DNA of 27,040 bases from a virus. Below are positions 12,294 to 20,905 of the stretch, piece after piece. How positions within the stretch are numbered: the stretch's first letter is position 1; each line of letters begins with the position of its first letter. The DNA lies in IMG/VR virus record IMGVR_UViG_3300010392_000236, positions 1 through 27,040 of that record; one strand, 5' to 3'. A program made the translations under genes and the position numbers. Below the pieces are notes generated by a model. That model was given only the letters and a program-made list of their open reading frames with translations. It ran no database searches and was not told the origin of the DNA.

Positions 12294-13340
12294 ATGCCTA
12301 ATCCGGTAAAAATGACGCGTCCTGAAAACGCAAAAGCACCCTTTGAAATACTAAATATGGACAATAGCAGTGAAGCAGCTCGCATTAATATTTACGACAT
12401 CATTGGTCAAACGTGGTGGGATGATGGCGTTACAGGAAAAGCTTTTGCTAATGAGGTGTCCAGCCTTGGTAAAGAGCGTGATTTGGTTGTACATATCAAT
12501 TCACTTGGTGGTGACGTTGTTGATGGAACGCTAATATATAACACCTTGTTAAATCATGAAGGCAAAATCACCTTTATCATTGATGGCTGGGCGGCAAGTA
12601 TGGCATCAATTATCCCAATGGTACCAGGTTGCAAAGTGAAAATGTCACCGCTTGGTATGATGATGATTCATAAGCCTCTCAATAATTGTCGAGGTAACGC
12701 TGATGCTATGCGTAAAAATGCTGAAACTTTAGATAAGGTCGAGGCTGCTTTAACTACTGCTTACACGAACAAAACAAAAATAGAAAAAGAAGCTATTGCT
12801 GAAATGTTAACGGTTGAAACATGGATGACAGCAGAAGAAGCATTAGATCAAGGTTTTATTGATGAAATAATCGAGTCTACGGGTACGGCTCCTTCCAATT
12901 GTTTGGATCCTGATATTGCTAGCCAATTTGTAAATGTTCCTAAAGCTGTGCTTGAAATTGTAGCTAGCGATGAAACAGATGATGATAACGAATCAGAGCA
13001 AAACAATGATGAAGACTTAGATGTTGAAGATGAAGAATCAAACGACTTATCATCAGATGATGACAATAACGTTTCTGAAGATGAGCCCGATGCCACCGAA
13101 GTTGAAAACCACCGCGTATTAGACATCATGAATCAATGCCAAGCATTAGGTCTTGAACATATGGCTCAGGATCTAATCAAAAACAAAACATCCATTGAAG
13201 TTGCTGGTACTATTTTATCCAACGTCAAAGCTGGTATTGATAACAACAATCAAACCCATGGTCAACATAAGCAAAACTTAGAAACAACCATGTCAAATGA
13301 TGACATTTGGAATGCTGCAAAACAAATTAACAAACGATAA
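12294..13340 (+). CDS. Head maturation protease, ClpP-like, with acidic scaffold-like tail
   Basis: This 348-residue protein has an N-terminal ClpP/S14 fold: HINSLGGDVVDGTLIYN, nucleophile Ser102 in GWAASMAS, and His126 in MMMIHKP. The WMTAEEALDQGFIDEI segment completes the domain. From about residue 225 comes a very acidic linker rich in Asp, Glu and Ser, then a helical C-terminus. In lambda, gene C encodes the protease and nested Nu3 the scaffold; here the C-terminal third probably provides the scaffold function. I could not find a convincing internal ribosome site for a separate scaffold start. AACGGAG precedes the ATG. It lies between portal and decoration genes as expected. Confidence 0.9.
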   Translation: MPNPVKMTRPENAKAPFEILNMDNSSEAARINIYDIIGQTWWDDGVTGKAFANEVSSLGKERDLVVHINSLGGDVVDGTLIYNTLLNHEGKITFIIDGWAASMASIIPMVPGCKVKMSPLGMMMIHKPLNNCRGNADAMRKNAETLDKVEAALTTAYTNKTKIEKEAIAEMLTVETWMTAEEALDQGFIDEIIESTGTAPSNCLDPDIASQFVNVPKAVLEIVASDETDDDNESEQNNDEDLDVEDEESNDLSSDDDNNVSEDEPDATEVENHRVLDIMNQCQALGLEHMAQDLIKNKTSIEVAGTILSNVKAGIDNNNQTHGQHKQNLETTMSNDDIWNAAKQINKR

Positions 13341-13377
13341 ATCTTTTTAACCAACTAACCTTTATAGGGGAAATACT

Positions 13378-13749
13378 ATGGCTCAAACGCCTATTGTCGA
13401 AGGAAATCATGCTGGTGCGCACCTTGTAGAGGTGCCAACACTAGCGATTACCCGTAAAAAAATCACTTTACTTAGTGATCAAAATTTAAAAGCCGGTGCA
13501 GTGCTTGGCAAAATCACCATAGGTGGTAAATACAAAGAGCTTAACCCTGCCGCCACTGATGGTAGTGAAGTTGCTGCCGGCATTTTGTTTGATAACGAAC
13601 ATGCTGATGGTGCGGATAAAGAAGTACTCGCAGATTTACGCCACTTTGTTGCCAACAAACAAGAAGTTGTTTGGAAGGCTGGCATGACTGCCGGTGAAAT
13701 CACCACAGCAACGGCTGAGTTAGATGCCTTAAGCATCGTGCTTTGCTAA
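13378..13749 (+). CDS. Capsid decoration protein (gpD-like)
   Basis: This 123-residue protein has an N-terminal flexible stretch, then ITRKKITLLSDQNLKAGAVL and later NPAATDGSEVAAGILFDN, signature segments of the phage HDPD (head decoration protein D) family. Trimers bind at capsid three-fold sites after expansion and stabilise the DNA-filled head. The family is close in size to lambda gpD (110). A clear ribosome site, AGGGGAAA, lies before the ATG. An intrinsic terminator just after the gene separates it from the capsid gene. Confidence 0.9.
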   Translation: MAQTPIVEGNHAGAHLVEVPTLAITRKKITLLSDQNLKAGAVLGKITIGGKYKELNPAATDGSEVAAGILFDNEHADGADKEVLADLRHFVANKQEVVWKAGMTAGEITTATAELDALSIVLC

Positions 13750-13770
13750 ACCACTAATCCTCAATAAATC

Positions 13771-13797
13771 AAAAGGAGCCAAATGGCTCCTTTTTTT
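13771..13797 (+). terminator. Intrinsic terminator between decoration and capsid genes
   Basis: AAAAGGAGCC (13771-13780) pairs perfectly with GGCTCCTTTT around AAAT, followed by further T to 13797. Some read-through must occur to express the capsid gene from the same transcript, so it may set the dose of the downstream genes. Confidence 0.85.
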
Positions 13798-13821
13798 ATT
13801 CCTAATTTATGGAAAAACTAT

Positions 13822-14853
13822 ATGTCTATTTTTAATATTTTTCAGAATGACCCGTTCTCTTTTGCAGGTATGGCAACAGCGGTAGAAAAGTCTGAAACAG
13901 TACCATCACGCCTTGGTGATTTAGGTCTGTTTACGGCTAACCCTATTAGAGAGATTGTTTTAGGGGTTGAAATGCGTGAAAACGGCCTGTCACTGATTAA
14001 AACATCAAAGCGTGGCGAGCCATTAAAACAAAACACGAAAAGTAAACGTAATATGCGTTATTTTGAAACTGGCCGCATCGGTGAAGAAGATACGGTATTA
14101 GCATCAGAGTTGGCGTTTCTTCGCGCCTTTGGCACTGAAGACCAAATCGTTCAAGCTAGTGCAGAAGTTGATCGCCGCCTAAGTGGACCAGGTGGTTTAT
14201 TAGAAAAAGTTGAAGCTACCTTTGAACACATGCGTTTAAGTGCTTTAAACGGTATTTTGCTTGATAGCGATTTATCAGTAATTTACAACTTTTATGATGA
14301 ATTCGGTATTGCTGAAAACGCTGAAATTGGCTTTAACCTTGCTAATATTGCCGATGGTGATTTAGAAAAAATGGTTAATGCTCAAGTGCTTCGCCCAATG
14401 CGACTGAAGTCAAAAGGTGCCCGTTATTCAGAAGTACGTGCAGAATGTGGCAGTGAGTTTTTTGATGCATTAATTAAAACAGCAGAAGTGCGAGAACGTC
14501 GTAAAACGGATCGTGAATCAGGTAAAGATAACGACAGTTATTTAGGTCGTAAGGTTCATTTCGCTGGCATCATGTGGGAAGAATATGTTGGCACTGATGA
14601 TGGCACTACCGTGGCAGTTGAAACGGATAAAGTTAAATTCTATCCAGCAGGTCTAGGTAATACGGTATTTGAACACGTTATGTCACCAGGCGAAGCCTTT
14701 GAAGATGTTGGTCAATTGGGTAAGCGTGTTTATGCTGAAATCAATGTTGAACAACGCGAACGTCCTCGTTTAGCTACGTTAGAAGCAATTGCTTATCCAT
14801 TATTCTTAAACAAACGCCCAGAAATGATCTTCAAAGGTCGCGCGGGTGCGTAA
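13822..14853 (+). CDS. Major capsid protein (gpE family)
   Basis: The product is 343 residues from the ATG at 13822. The open frame starting at 13783 begins inside the terminator loop and is not used. The sequence carries the lambda gpE style: NPIREIVLGVEMRENGLSLI, VEATFEHMRLSALNGILLDS, and near the end RERPRLATLEAIAYPLFLNK followed by RPEMIF. It forms the T=7-type icosahedral shell in the HK97 fold. Size matches lambda gpE (341). Terminators lie on both sides, so this very highly expressed gene is transcriptionally bracketed. Confidence 0.95.
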   Translation: MSIFNIFQNDPFSFAGMATAVEKSETVPSRLGDLGLFTANPIREIVLGVEMRENGLSLIKTSKRGEPLKQNTKSKRNMRYFETGRIGEEDTVLASELAFLRAFGTEDQIVQASAEVDRRLSGPGGLLEKVEATFEHMRLSALNGILLDSDLSVIYNFYDEFGIAENAEIGFNLANIADGDLEKMVNAQVLRPMRLKSKGARYSEVRAECGSEFFDALIKTAEVRERRKTDRESGKDNDSYLGRKVHFAGIMWEEYVGTDDGTTVAVETDKVKFYPAGLGNTVFEHVMSPGEAFEDVGQLGKRVYAEINVEQRERPRLATLEAIAYPLFLNKRPEMIFKGRAGA

Positions 14854-14872
14854 TCAAAGCAACTAAATAATT

Positions 14873-14899
14873 AAGCCTCATCAATTGATGAGGCTTTTT
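14873..14899 (+). terminator. Intrinsic terminator after the capsid gene
   Basis: AAGCCTCATCAA and TTGATGAGGCTT form a perfect palindromic stem (14873-14896), followed by T. Confidence 0.85.
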
Positions 14900-14934
14900 G
14901 TTTTCTTTAATCCCAATTAACGCTAGGAAATACC

Positions 14935-15333
14935 ATGGCATTACAAAAAAAAGATTTAAAAGCAGCGCTAGTACTGTTGTCAGTCAGCTTTGCTGCTGAC
15001 GCAACTAACGAAGTGCTCGAAGACCAATTATCAACAGAGTTAAAAGAACAATTAACAGTATTAAAGGTTGAGTTTCCAACGGATGCGTCAACCGAAACCT
15101 TGCTTGAGCTATATAACTTAGCAACAACCAAAGATGATTCGGGCGATGGTGGACTAGGCGATAAAGCTGAATTACCAGAAGACGAAGAGTTCTTTGAATT
15201 TACTGCCAAAGTCGGTTTTAAACAACCATGGCAGGGCGGCATGTTTTCAAAACTTAAAGATGAAGAGTTTGATTGCGACGATGACAAGCTAATTAAACAT
15301 CTTGAGTCAAATGCGTTAATCAAACGTAACTAA
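14935..15333 (+). CDS. gpFI-like packaging accessory protein
   Basis: The protein has 132 residues, the same length as lambda gpFI and in the same place, between capsid and FII-like genes. It is acidic. A helical N-terminal region resembles small HeH-type domains (KKDLKAALVLLSVSF, then VLKVEFPTDASTETLLELY). An acidic Gly/Asp linker follows (about 67-82), then a beta-containing C-terminus ending LIKHLESNALIKRN. In lambda FI helps terminase engage the prohead. Sequence similarity is weak, so the call rests on position, length and architecture. Confidence 0.6.
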   Translation: MALQKKDLKAALVLLSVSFAADATNEVLEDQLSTELKEQLTVLKVEFPTDASTETLLELYNLATTKDDSGDGGLGDKAELPEDEEFFEFTAKVGFKQPWQGGMFSKLKDEEFDCDDDKLIKHLESNALIKRN

Positions 15334-15336
15334 TCA

Positions 15337-15618
15337 ATGAACTTCTCAACCATTATGGCCACCGCCAACAACGCGATAGAACAGCATTTGTTTGATGATC
15401 ACGTTGTTGATGGTTTACCTGTGCGTGGCATGTTTGATTTTGAGGATGTTGGTTCTCCCGCTGGCCCTCAATATGCCCCGATTTTAACAGTAACCTCTAT
15501 CGATGCGGCAAAGATTGATAAAGGGGCCTCTTTTTCTCACGATGATATTAACTACGTTATTGGTATGCGACATTCAGCGGATGCGGGTTTTGTTGCTTTG
15601 GAGTTAGAGCGTGCATAA
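15337..15618 (+). CDS. Head-tail joining protein (gpFII-like)
   Basis: This 93-residue protein contains VRGMFDFEDVGSPAGPQYAP and GASFSHDDINYVIGM, in keeping with gpFII-type connectors, which have an RGIFD-like segment and a small beta barrel. It completes the connector by binding gpW and provides the surface where the tail docks. Four bases separate it from the FI-like gene. It overlaps the next gene by 8 bp (GTG start inside its end), indicating coupled translation. Confidence 0.7.
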   Translation: MNFSTIMATANNAIEQHLFDDHVVDGLPVRGMFDFEDVGSPAGPQYAPILTVTSIDAAKIDKGASFSHDDINYVIGMRHSADAGFVALELERA

Positions 15619-16036
15619 AGCTAATCAAATTATTAATGCCGTCGAAACATTATTAAAGAAAATCCCCAAATTAGCAGTAGTTACTCATCGTAAAGCAATC
15701 GATGAAGATGATTTGCCAGCCACCAGATTATTATTTGGCAAAAACAAGCCGATTAAAGTTGGTGCCCAAGTTACCGATTGGGAATTAACCCTGCATAGCG
15801 ACATAGTGCTTACCGCTTACGATGAAGATATCAATAGCGAAACCACTAAGTACGCATTAGAAATTCATAAAAAGTTAATGGCAGATAACGCCCTTAATTT
15901 ACCTTTCATCATAGCTATTGAGCCACTAGGCCAAGATGAAACTCAGTTCGACACAGAAAGTGATAGAACGTTTGCCACTGTACCTAACAGCTGGACAATA
16001 AAATATCGCGCAAATTCGCAAGATCCATCCCTTTAA
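15611..16036 (+). CDS. Tail terminator (gpU-like)
   Basis: This 141-residue protein starts with GTG at 15611 inside the previous gene. It has an alpha/beta plan: HKANQIINAVETLLKKIPK, then DLPATRLLFGKNKPIKVG and DWELTLHSDIVLTAY, matching gpU-family tail terminators (lambda gpU has 131). It caps the growing tail tube, fixes its length with the tape measure, and forms the head-binding interface. The FII-U order is the same as in lambda apart from the missing Z gene. Confidence 0.75.
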   Translation: MHKANQIINAVETLLKKIPKLAVVTHRKAIDEDDLPATRLLFGKNKPIKVGAQVTDWELTLHSDIVLTAYDEDINSETTKYALEIHKKLMADNALNLPFIIAIEPLGQDETQFDTESDRTFATVPNSWTIKYRANSQDPSL

Positions 16037-16075
16037 TATTTAGCCCTTAATTTTAACAAACAAAGAGCAATTACC

Positions 16076-16243
16076 ATGCCTAAAGAAGCAGAGTCAAACG
16101 CACCTGAACGGACAAAAACGACTGTTCAAAAAGGTGGTAGCAGAGAAATATCACCCACAAAATTGGCCAAAGAGTTAAAAGATTCTGGTCGACACCAACA
16201 TAATAAAGCACCGGCTAATCCTGCTGCGAAAAAAGAGGGCTAA
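16076..16243 (+). CDS. Small Lys-rich disordered protein, 55 residues
   Basis: The ATG at 16076 reads 55 codons to TAA at 16241-16243 and ends 3 bp before the tail tube gene. AAAGAG lies about 8 bases upstream. The product is rich in Lys, Ala and Pro, starting MPKEAESNAPERTKTTVQKG and ending PANPAAKKEG, and looks intrinsically disordered. Its placement and spacing suggest a real gene translated with the tail tube. I do not recognise a family, though similar short Lys-rich proteins occur between tail genes in related prophages. Confidence 0.6.
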   Translation: MPKEAESNAPERTKTTVQKGGSREISPTKLAKELKDSGRHQHNKAPANPAAKKEG

Positions 16244-16246
16244 TTC

Positions 16247-17152
16247 ATGTTAAAAAAACGCACCATTGTTTGTTTTGCGCTTGAGTCGAGCTATAAAGCA
16301 GAAGAAATACCAAACCCAGCCACTGATTCAGTTCTGGTTGCCAACCCTTCCATCAGTATCGAAGGGGCTCGTACTATTGAGCGTGAAAACACTAACCCCG
16401 CATTAAATAAAGACCAAGGTATTTATGGCGGTAGTTTACGCAAGGTTAGCTTTGAAGTTGAAAACAAAGGCTCTGGCGCGGCAGGAACTGCCCCAGAATT
16501 TGGCAAGCTTTTACAAGCTTGTGGCATGTTAGAAACGGTCGTAGCGTCTACCTCTGTAGCCTATACAGAAGCAGATGAGGGCATTCCTTCAGGTACGTGT
16601 TACTACTATGAAGATGGTATTTTACACAAACTTATTGGTTGTCGAGGTACGTTCTCGGTATCGGCTGAAACGGGTGAGAAAAGCACAATTTCTATTGAGC
16701 TAACAGGTCATTTAAAAGAAACCGTAGATGCCGCAATACCGTCAGCAACGTATCTTGCCACAGTGCCAGCACCCTTTATCAATGCCGCCTTTACTATCGG
16801 TGGCTTTGCTGCTGAAATTTCTAAAGTCGATTTAGATTTAGGTAATACCGTTGCCACGCCATCGTCTGCAAGTGACGCCGAAGGTTATGGTCAAATTGTT
16901 ATCACCGAGCGTGATATGTCAGGTTCATTTGACCCTGAAGCCACGTTATTAGCCACTAAGAACTGGGTAAACGAGTGGAAAACAGGGGCAGTGCAAACAT
17001 TAACCACAGGCGCTATTGGCAGTGTTGCGGGTAATAAATACCAAATTGATATGGATGTTTATTTCCGTGAAATTTCAGGGGGTGATCGCGATGGCGTATT
17101 AACCAATGAAATATCGTGTGGTGTTAAAGCGGCTACCTTAACGTACACCTAA
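16247..17152 (+). CDS. Major tail tube protein
   Basis: This 301-residue, beta-rich protein contains MLKKRTIVCFALESSYKAEE, typical of siphophage tail tube proteins. It also has repeated beta strands such as YGGSLRKVSFEVENKG and IGGFAAEISKVDLDLGN, and a late TERDMSGSFDPEAT segment. It polymerises round the tape measure to form the tail tube, the role of lambda gpV (246 residues). It lies after the tail terminator and before the assembly chaperones, as in lambda. A terminator follows, as expected for a highly expressed structural gene. Confidence 0.8.
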   Translation: MLKKRTIVCFALESSYKAEEIPNPATDSVLVANPSISIEGARTIERENTNPALNKDQGIYGGSLRKVSFEVENKGSGAAGTAPEFGKLLQACGMLETVVASTSVAYTEADEGIPSGTCYYYEDGILHKLIGCRGTFSVSAETGEKSTISIELTGHLKETVDAAIPSATYLATVPAPFINAAFTIGGFAAEISKVDLDLGNTVATPSSASDAEGYGQIVITERDMSGSFDPEATLLATKNWVNEWKTGAVQTLTTGAIGSVAGNKYQIDMDVYFREISGGDRDGVLTNEISCGVKAATLTYT

Positions 17153-17178
17153 ATTTAAAACTGAAAATAACAAGAACT

Positions 17179-17213
17179 AAAAGCCACTGAGTTAATTACT
17201 TGGTGGCTTTTTT
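17179..17213 (+). terminator. Intrinsic terminator after the tail tube gene
   Basis: AAAAGCCA (17179-17186) pairs with TGGCTTTT (17204-17211) with a longer loop, followed by T. It probably reduces expression of the tail assembly genes relative to the tube. Confidence 0.75.
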
Positions 17214-17247
17214 ATTTGCCTAGATAAATAATTCGGGAGAAATAACA

Positions 17248-17586
17248 ATGGCAGAATTAACACCCAAATGGTTTAAACCAGATACTGAAAAAGACAAAGA
17301 AAACCCGCAAGAATTTAAAATTAGACCATTAACGTCAGTGGAATTATGGGAAGTCAATTCTCATATGAAAATGATTGATGCCGACCACATAGGCATGAGC
17401 TTTGAGGGCCAAAAAGCCGCCGTTAAATTTGGCCTAATAGATTGGAAAAATGTTGATGATAGCGAAGGCAACCCAGCCAAATGCAATATTATTAACTGGC
17501 GACTATTAGACTCATGGACGTTAAACTTCATTTCCCGTGAAATCATTGCCATTTCAGAGCTTGCGGAAGCCGAAAGAAAAAACTAA
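17248..17586 (+). CDS. Tail assembly chaperone, short form (gpG-like)
   Basis: This 112-residue protein contains EFKIRPLTSVELWEVNSHM, a strand-helix start common in siphophage tail chaperones, and ends in RLLDSWTLNFISREIIAISE. GGGAGAAA supplies its ribosome site. Lambda gpG binds the tape measure and recruits tube subunits. The stop at 17584-17586 immediately follows a slippery heptamer, so a fraction of ribosomes make the extended form. Confidence 0.85.
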   Translation: MAELTPKWFKPDTEKDKENPQEFKIRPLTSVELWEVNSHMKMIDADHIGMSFEGQKAAVKFGLIDWKNVDDSEGNPAKCNIINWRLLDSWTLNFISREIIAISELAEAERKN

Positions 17587-17888
17587 TCATTGCAGTTGAA
17601 GTAGGCAAACATGCCAAGGATTTCAACTGCAACACCTGTTCACACAAGCATTGTGACAATGCTAATCCAGCACCATACCCCAAGTGGGAAATACCTGGTG
17701 TTATCGAAACCAACATTTGTTTAAAACCCATGGTGTCTGAGCAATCAGAGCGATGGATATCATTATTTTCTCATTATAAAAATCATATCTTGCCCTTTAG
17801 CGGTGGTTTGCTTGAACAACCTGCTGCCTACCAAGAAGCCATGCAAGTGATTGATTCGTGCGTTAACTCAGAAAAACAACCCAAATAA
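17248..17888 (+). CDS. Tail assembly chaperone, -1 frameshift form (gpGT-like)
   Basis: Reading 17248-17583 and then -1 from 17583 continues as LIIAVEVGKHAKDFNCNTCS and so on to TAA at 17886-17888, giving 213 residues. The T part (101 residues) carries CNTCSHKHC, a likely small metal site. It continues with SERWISLFSHYKNHILPFSG. In lambda the gpG:gpGT ratio is set by programmed frameshifting and is vital for tail assembly. No separate start for the T frame is needed. The next gene, the tape measure, follows 8 bp later, as in lambda. Confidence 0.85.
17577..17583 (+). promoter_or_regulatory. Programmed -1 frameshift site (A AAA AAC)
   Basis: The heptamer A AAA AAC is in the correct phase of the chaperone frame (AGA AAA AAC) and is followed at once by TAA. 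It is among the strongest X XXY YYZ bacterial slippery sequences. I did not identify a clear downstream stimulatory structure. Confidence 0.9.
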
Positions 17889-17896
17889 GAGTCGCT

Positions 17897-20800
17897 ATGT
17901 CTACTGAAGCACAATTTATTATCTCTGCTAAAGAGAGAACTAAACCTGCCTTTAACCAAATAAAACGCAACCTGCAAACCGTTGAAAAGCAATCTCAGCG
18001 TACCCAAAGCGCCATCTCTCAAGTTATGGCACCATTGTCTGCTTATGCTGCGTTTGCTGGTGTTCGTCGCTTGGCTAGTGATTTTGGTAACTTTGAAGAA
18101 GCATTAGTTAAAGTTGGCAAAACAGCAAACATTGAAGGCGCAGAGTTAAAGCAATTTGGCGAAGACATTAAAAACTTAGATATTCCTGTTGCTACCAACG
18201 ATCTACTTCAATATGCCGAAGCTGCTGGTCAATTGGGCATCAAAGGTAATGACAATTTATTAAAGTTTGTCGACACCATGGCTCGCCTTGAAAAATCGTC
18301 AGACTTAGCTGGTGAAGCCTCAGCAAAGTCAATTGCCCGGGTAATTAATGTTACGGGTGAAGGCATAGGTACTGTTGATAAATTCGGTTCTGTTTTAGTG
18401 GCGCTTGGTAATAATTTTGCGGCCTCTGAAAGTGAAATATTAGGGCATACCACGGAAGTTTCACGCGCCATTGCTGTTTATGATGTTGGCTCAGCACAAT
18501 CAGCTGCTTTTGGTACTTCAATGGCCTCGCTTGGCATTCGTGCGGAAAGTGGGGGCTCTGTGGTTGGTCGCGCCTTTAACTCAATGAATGTTGCCATCGC
18601 TCAAGGTGGTGAAAAGCTTAATCAGTTAATGGCTGTTACCGGCATGACTGAGCAGCAATTAAAAGCCACCTTTAAAGATAACGCAGAAGGTGTTTTTCAG
18701 TCATTTTTAACGGGGTTAAATAAAATAGATAAATCGGGTGGTGACATGATCGCTACCCTTGAAGATTTTGGCTTGAAAGGCGAGGAAGTTAACAAAACCT
18801 TGCCAGTAATGGCTAAAAATTCGGGTATTTTGGCGCGAGCTATGAAGTTGGCCAACAAAGAAGTTAAAGATGCCACAGCGTTAGTCAAAGAATCAAATAC
18901 AGCATTTCAAACCATGAATGCTGATCTTGTCAAAACTCAGAAATCACTCACCAATGTTTCTAGCGAAATTGGTGAACGGTTATCACCAGCGATTACGGGG
19001 ACATCATCAGAATTACGTGAGTGGATTGGCGATACCGATGATATTTCAAGCAGCATAGATACTTTATCTAACGTTGCCATGGCTGGTTTAGTGGGTGTTA
19101 CCGCTAAATATACCACCAGCATTGGCATAGCAACCCAAGCAAAAATTGCCGATATTGTTGCCACTAATAACAAAATCAAAGCCTCGCAATTAGAAGCGGC
19201 TCAAAAAGTCACCTCAACTAAAACAGAGCACGCCTATGCTTTAGCGGTTTACAACTCAGCCAAAGCCCAAAAACTAGGGGCAATTGGCAGCGCAAAATAC
19301 ACTGCAGCTGCCAAGCTCGAGCAAACCGCTAGGGCAGGGTTAACAACCTCAATTAAGGCGATGCAGGTAGCGCAAAGCCAACACAATGCAGTAATGGCTC
19401 AAGGTACCATTGCTAGTAGGGCGCTTACTGGCTCAATGGCCCTACTGGGTGGCCCTGCTGGTATCGTTATGCTTGCTGCGGGTGCATTGACTTACTTTGT
19501 GAGTTCATCAAGTAAAGCCTCGGAAAACACTCAGACCCTTTCAAGCAACATCAAAGCATTAGAGGGAAATTACCGAAGCCTTTCGCAAGCGAAACTAAAA
19601 GGAAAAATTGTAGAGCTCACTCAAGATATAAAAACGCAATCTGACGTTGTTAAGCAGAATGCTATGACTATTTTGGGCTTAAAGAAAACCACGAAAGAAG
19701 TGTGGGATCCAACGCTTCATCAAACAGTAACTAAAACTATTGTTCGCAGTAAAGAAGAGCAAGACAAGTTGGTTTTAACTGTCTCTGCACAAGAGACTGA
19801 AAACAAAAAGCTCAACCAGCAGCTTGCTTTGCGGTTACAGCTTGAAGACCAACTTAAATTTTTAAGTGAAGGTGGTCAGCCTGAAACACCTAAAAAAGAT
19901 CCATTAGATTTAAACAACAATGACAATACGGATGATCCTAATGCCGCCTTAAAACGTCAACAATTAGAGCAGCAATATACTGACTTACAAAACGCCCTTA
20001 AATCAGAAGACCAATTACTGTTTGAAACCGCTAATAAACGCAACGTTCTATTAGCTGAGTTGTGGCAAGCAGGGGTTATAAACGATGCGGCCAAATTCAA
20101 TGAATTAGCCAGTGCCAACAACGAGCAATACTTAGCGAAACTTGAGGCTATTGAAGCGCAGGAAATAGCTAAAAACCAAGCGAGTTTAATTCGTCTTGAT
20201 GAACAATGGTTAACCAAAAGCGAAGCGATAAGTGCTCAGCACACAGCTGAAATTGCGCAGTATAAAGCTTTGTTTGATAAAAAAACAATCACTGAAACTG
20301 AGTATGAAGAGCGCAAGAAAAAGCTAAGCGAAAAATATAAGAAAAAGCACAAAAAGCTAGAAGAAGCAGAGCAAAAAGCCAAATTTAATATGATAACAGG
20401 CGGCCTGCAAACCATCGCTAACATGGAAACAGGCGGCAGTAAAAAACTCTTTAAAATCAAAAAAGCGGCAGCACTTGCGCAAGCAGCTGTTTCATTACCT
20501 GCAGCCGTGATTGAATCCTTTAAAAATGCTGGTGGTTATCCTTGGGGTATAGCACCTGCAGCTGCCATGCTAGCAAGCGGTTTAATGCAAATTAAAAATA
20601 TTAAAAGCCAAACGCTCGGAAGCTCTACCTCAAGCAGTAGCGCTTTGGGCGGTGGTTCGTTGGCAACGTCTATACCATCTAACACTAACCAAAGCTTAGA
20701 AAACACCTTAAGCAGCAACATCAATTCAAACAACCAAATAGAGCAAGAACCGGTTAGAAACTACTTTATTGTTGAAGGTGATCTTATTGGTAATTCAGCG

Positions 20801-20905
20801 GATTTAATTTTTGATCAAATCAAAGAAAAAATAGAAACAACAGATGCGGTATTAATTGAACCTAGTACCAGACAAGCCCAAGAATTATCAACAGTAGGTA
20901 CCTAA
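17897..20905 (+). CDS. Tape measure protein
   Basis: The protein has 1,002 residues. The N-terminal region (about 50-400) contains the TP901-type tape-measure core: SDFGNFEEALVKVGKTANI, EAAGQLGIKGNDNLLKFV, and segments AFGTSMASLGIRAESGGSV and LEDFGLKGEEV. A hydrophobic stretch (about 515-540, GGPAGIVMLAAGALTYFVSS) is the putative membrane-inserting part. Long coiled coils follow (about 560-860). The C-terminus has the usual hydrophobic PAAVIESFKNAGGYPWGIAP motif. It sets tail length and is ejected with DNA. By lambda's scale this would give a tail of slightly over 100 nm. It follows the GT-like chaperone. Confidence 0.95.
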   Translation: MSTEAQFIISAKERTKPAFNQIKRNLQTVEKQSQRTQSAISQVMAPLSAYAAFAGVRRLASDFGNFEEALVKVGKTANIEGAELKQFGEDIKNLDIPVATNDLLQYAEAAGQLGIKGNDNLLKFVDTMARLEKSSDLAGEASAKSIARVINVTGEGIGTVDKFGSVLVALGNNFAASESEILGHTTEVSRAIAVYDVGSAQSAAFGTSMASLGIRAESGGSVVGRAFNSMNVAIAQGGEKLNQLMAVTGMTEQQLKATFKDNAEGVFQSFLTGLNKIDKSGGDMIATLEDFGLKGEEVNKTLPVMAKNSGILARAMKLANKEVKDATALVKESNTAFQTMNADLVKTQKSLTNVSSEIGERLSPAITGTSSELREWIGDTDDISSSIDTLSNVAMAGLVGVTAKYTTSIGIATQAKIADIVATNNKIKASQLEAAQKVTSTKTEHAYALAVYNSAKAQKLGAIGSAKYTAAAKLEQTARAGLTTSIKAMQVAQSQHNAVMAQGTIASRALTGSMALLGGPAGIVMLAAGALTYFVSSSSKASENTQTLSSNIKALEGNYRSLSQAKLKGKIVELTQDIKTQSDVVKQNAMTILGLKKTTKEVWDPTLHQTVTKTIVRSKEEQDKLVLTVSAQETENKKLNQQLALRLQLEDQLKFLSEGGQPETPKKDPLDLNNNDNTDDPNAALKRQQLEQQYTDLQNALKSEDQLLFETANKRNVLLAELWQAGVINDAAKFNELASANNEQYLAKLEAIEAQEIAKNQASLIRLDEQWLTKSEAISAQHTAEIAQYKALFDKKTITETEYEERKKKLSEKYKKKHKKLEEAEQKAKFNMITGGLQTIANMETGGSKKLFKIKKAAALAQAAVSLPAAVIESFKNAGGYPWGIAPAAAMLASGLMQIKNIKSQTLGSSTSSSSALGGGSLATSIPSNTNQSLENTLSSNINSNNQIEQEPVRNYFIVEGDLIGNSADLIFDQIKEKIETTDAVLIEPSTRQAQELSTVGT

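Noticed and set aside
12848-13129. Ser-rich minus-strand frame
   Set aside because: It is the complement of the acidic Asp/Glu linker of the protease; composition explains it fully.
13129-13340. Nested Nu3-like scaffold start inside the protease gene
   Set aside because: No convincing ribosome site precedes the internal ATG, so it is not listed as a gene.
13783-13821. Upstream start of the capsid gene at 13783
   Set aside because: The start lies in the loop of a strong terminator; the ATG at 13822 gives the expected gpE length.
14907-15323. 138-codon minus-strand frame opposite the FI-like gene
   Set aside because: It is a shadow of an Asp/Glu-rich + strand gene and has no ribosome site or family features.
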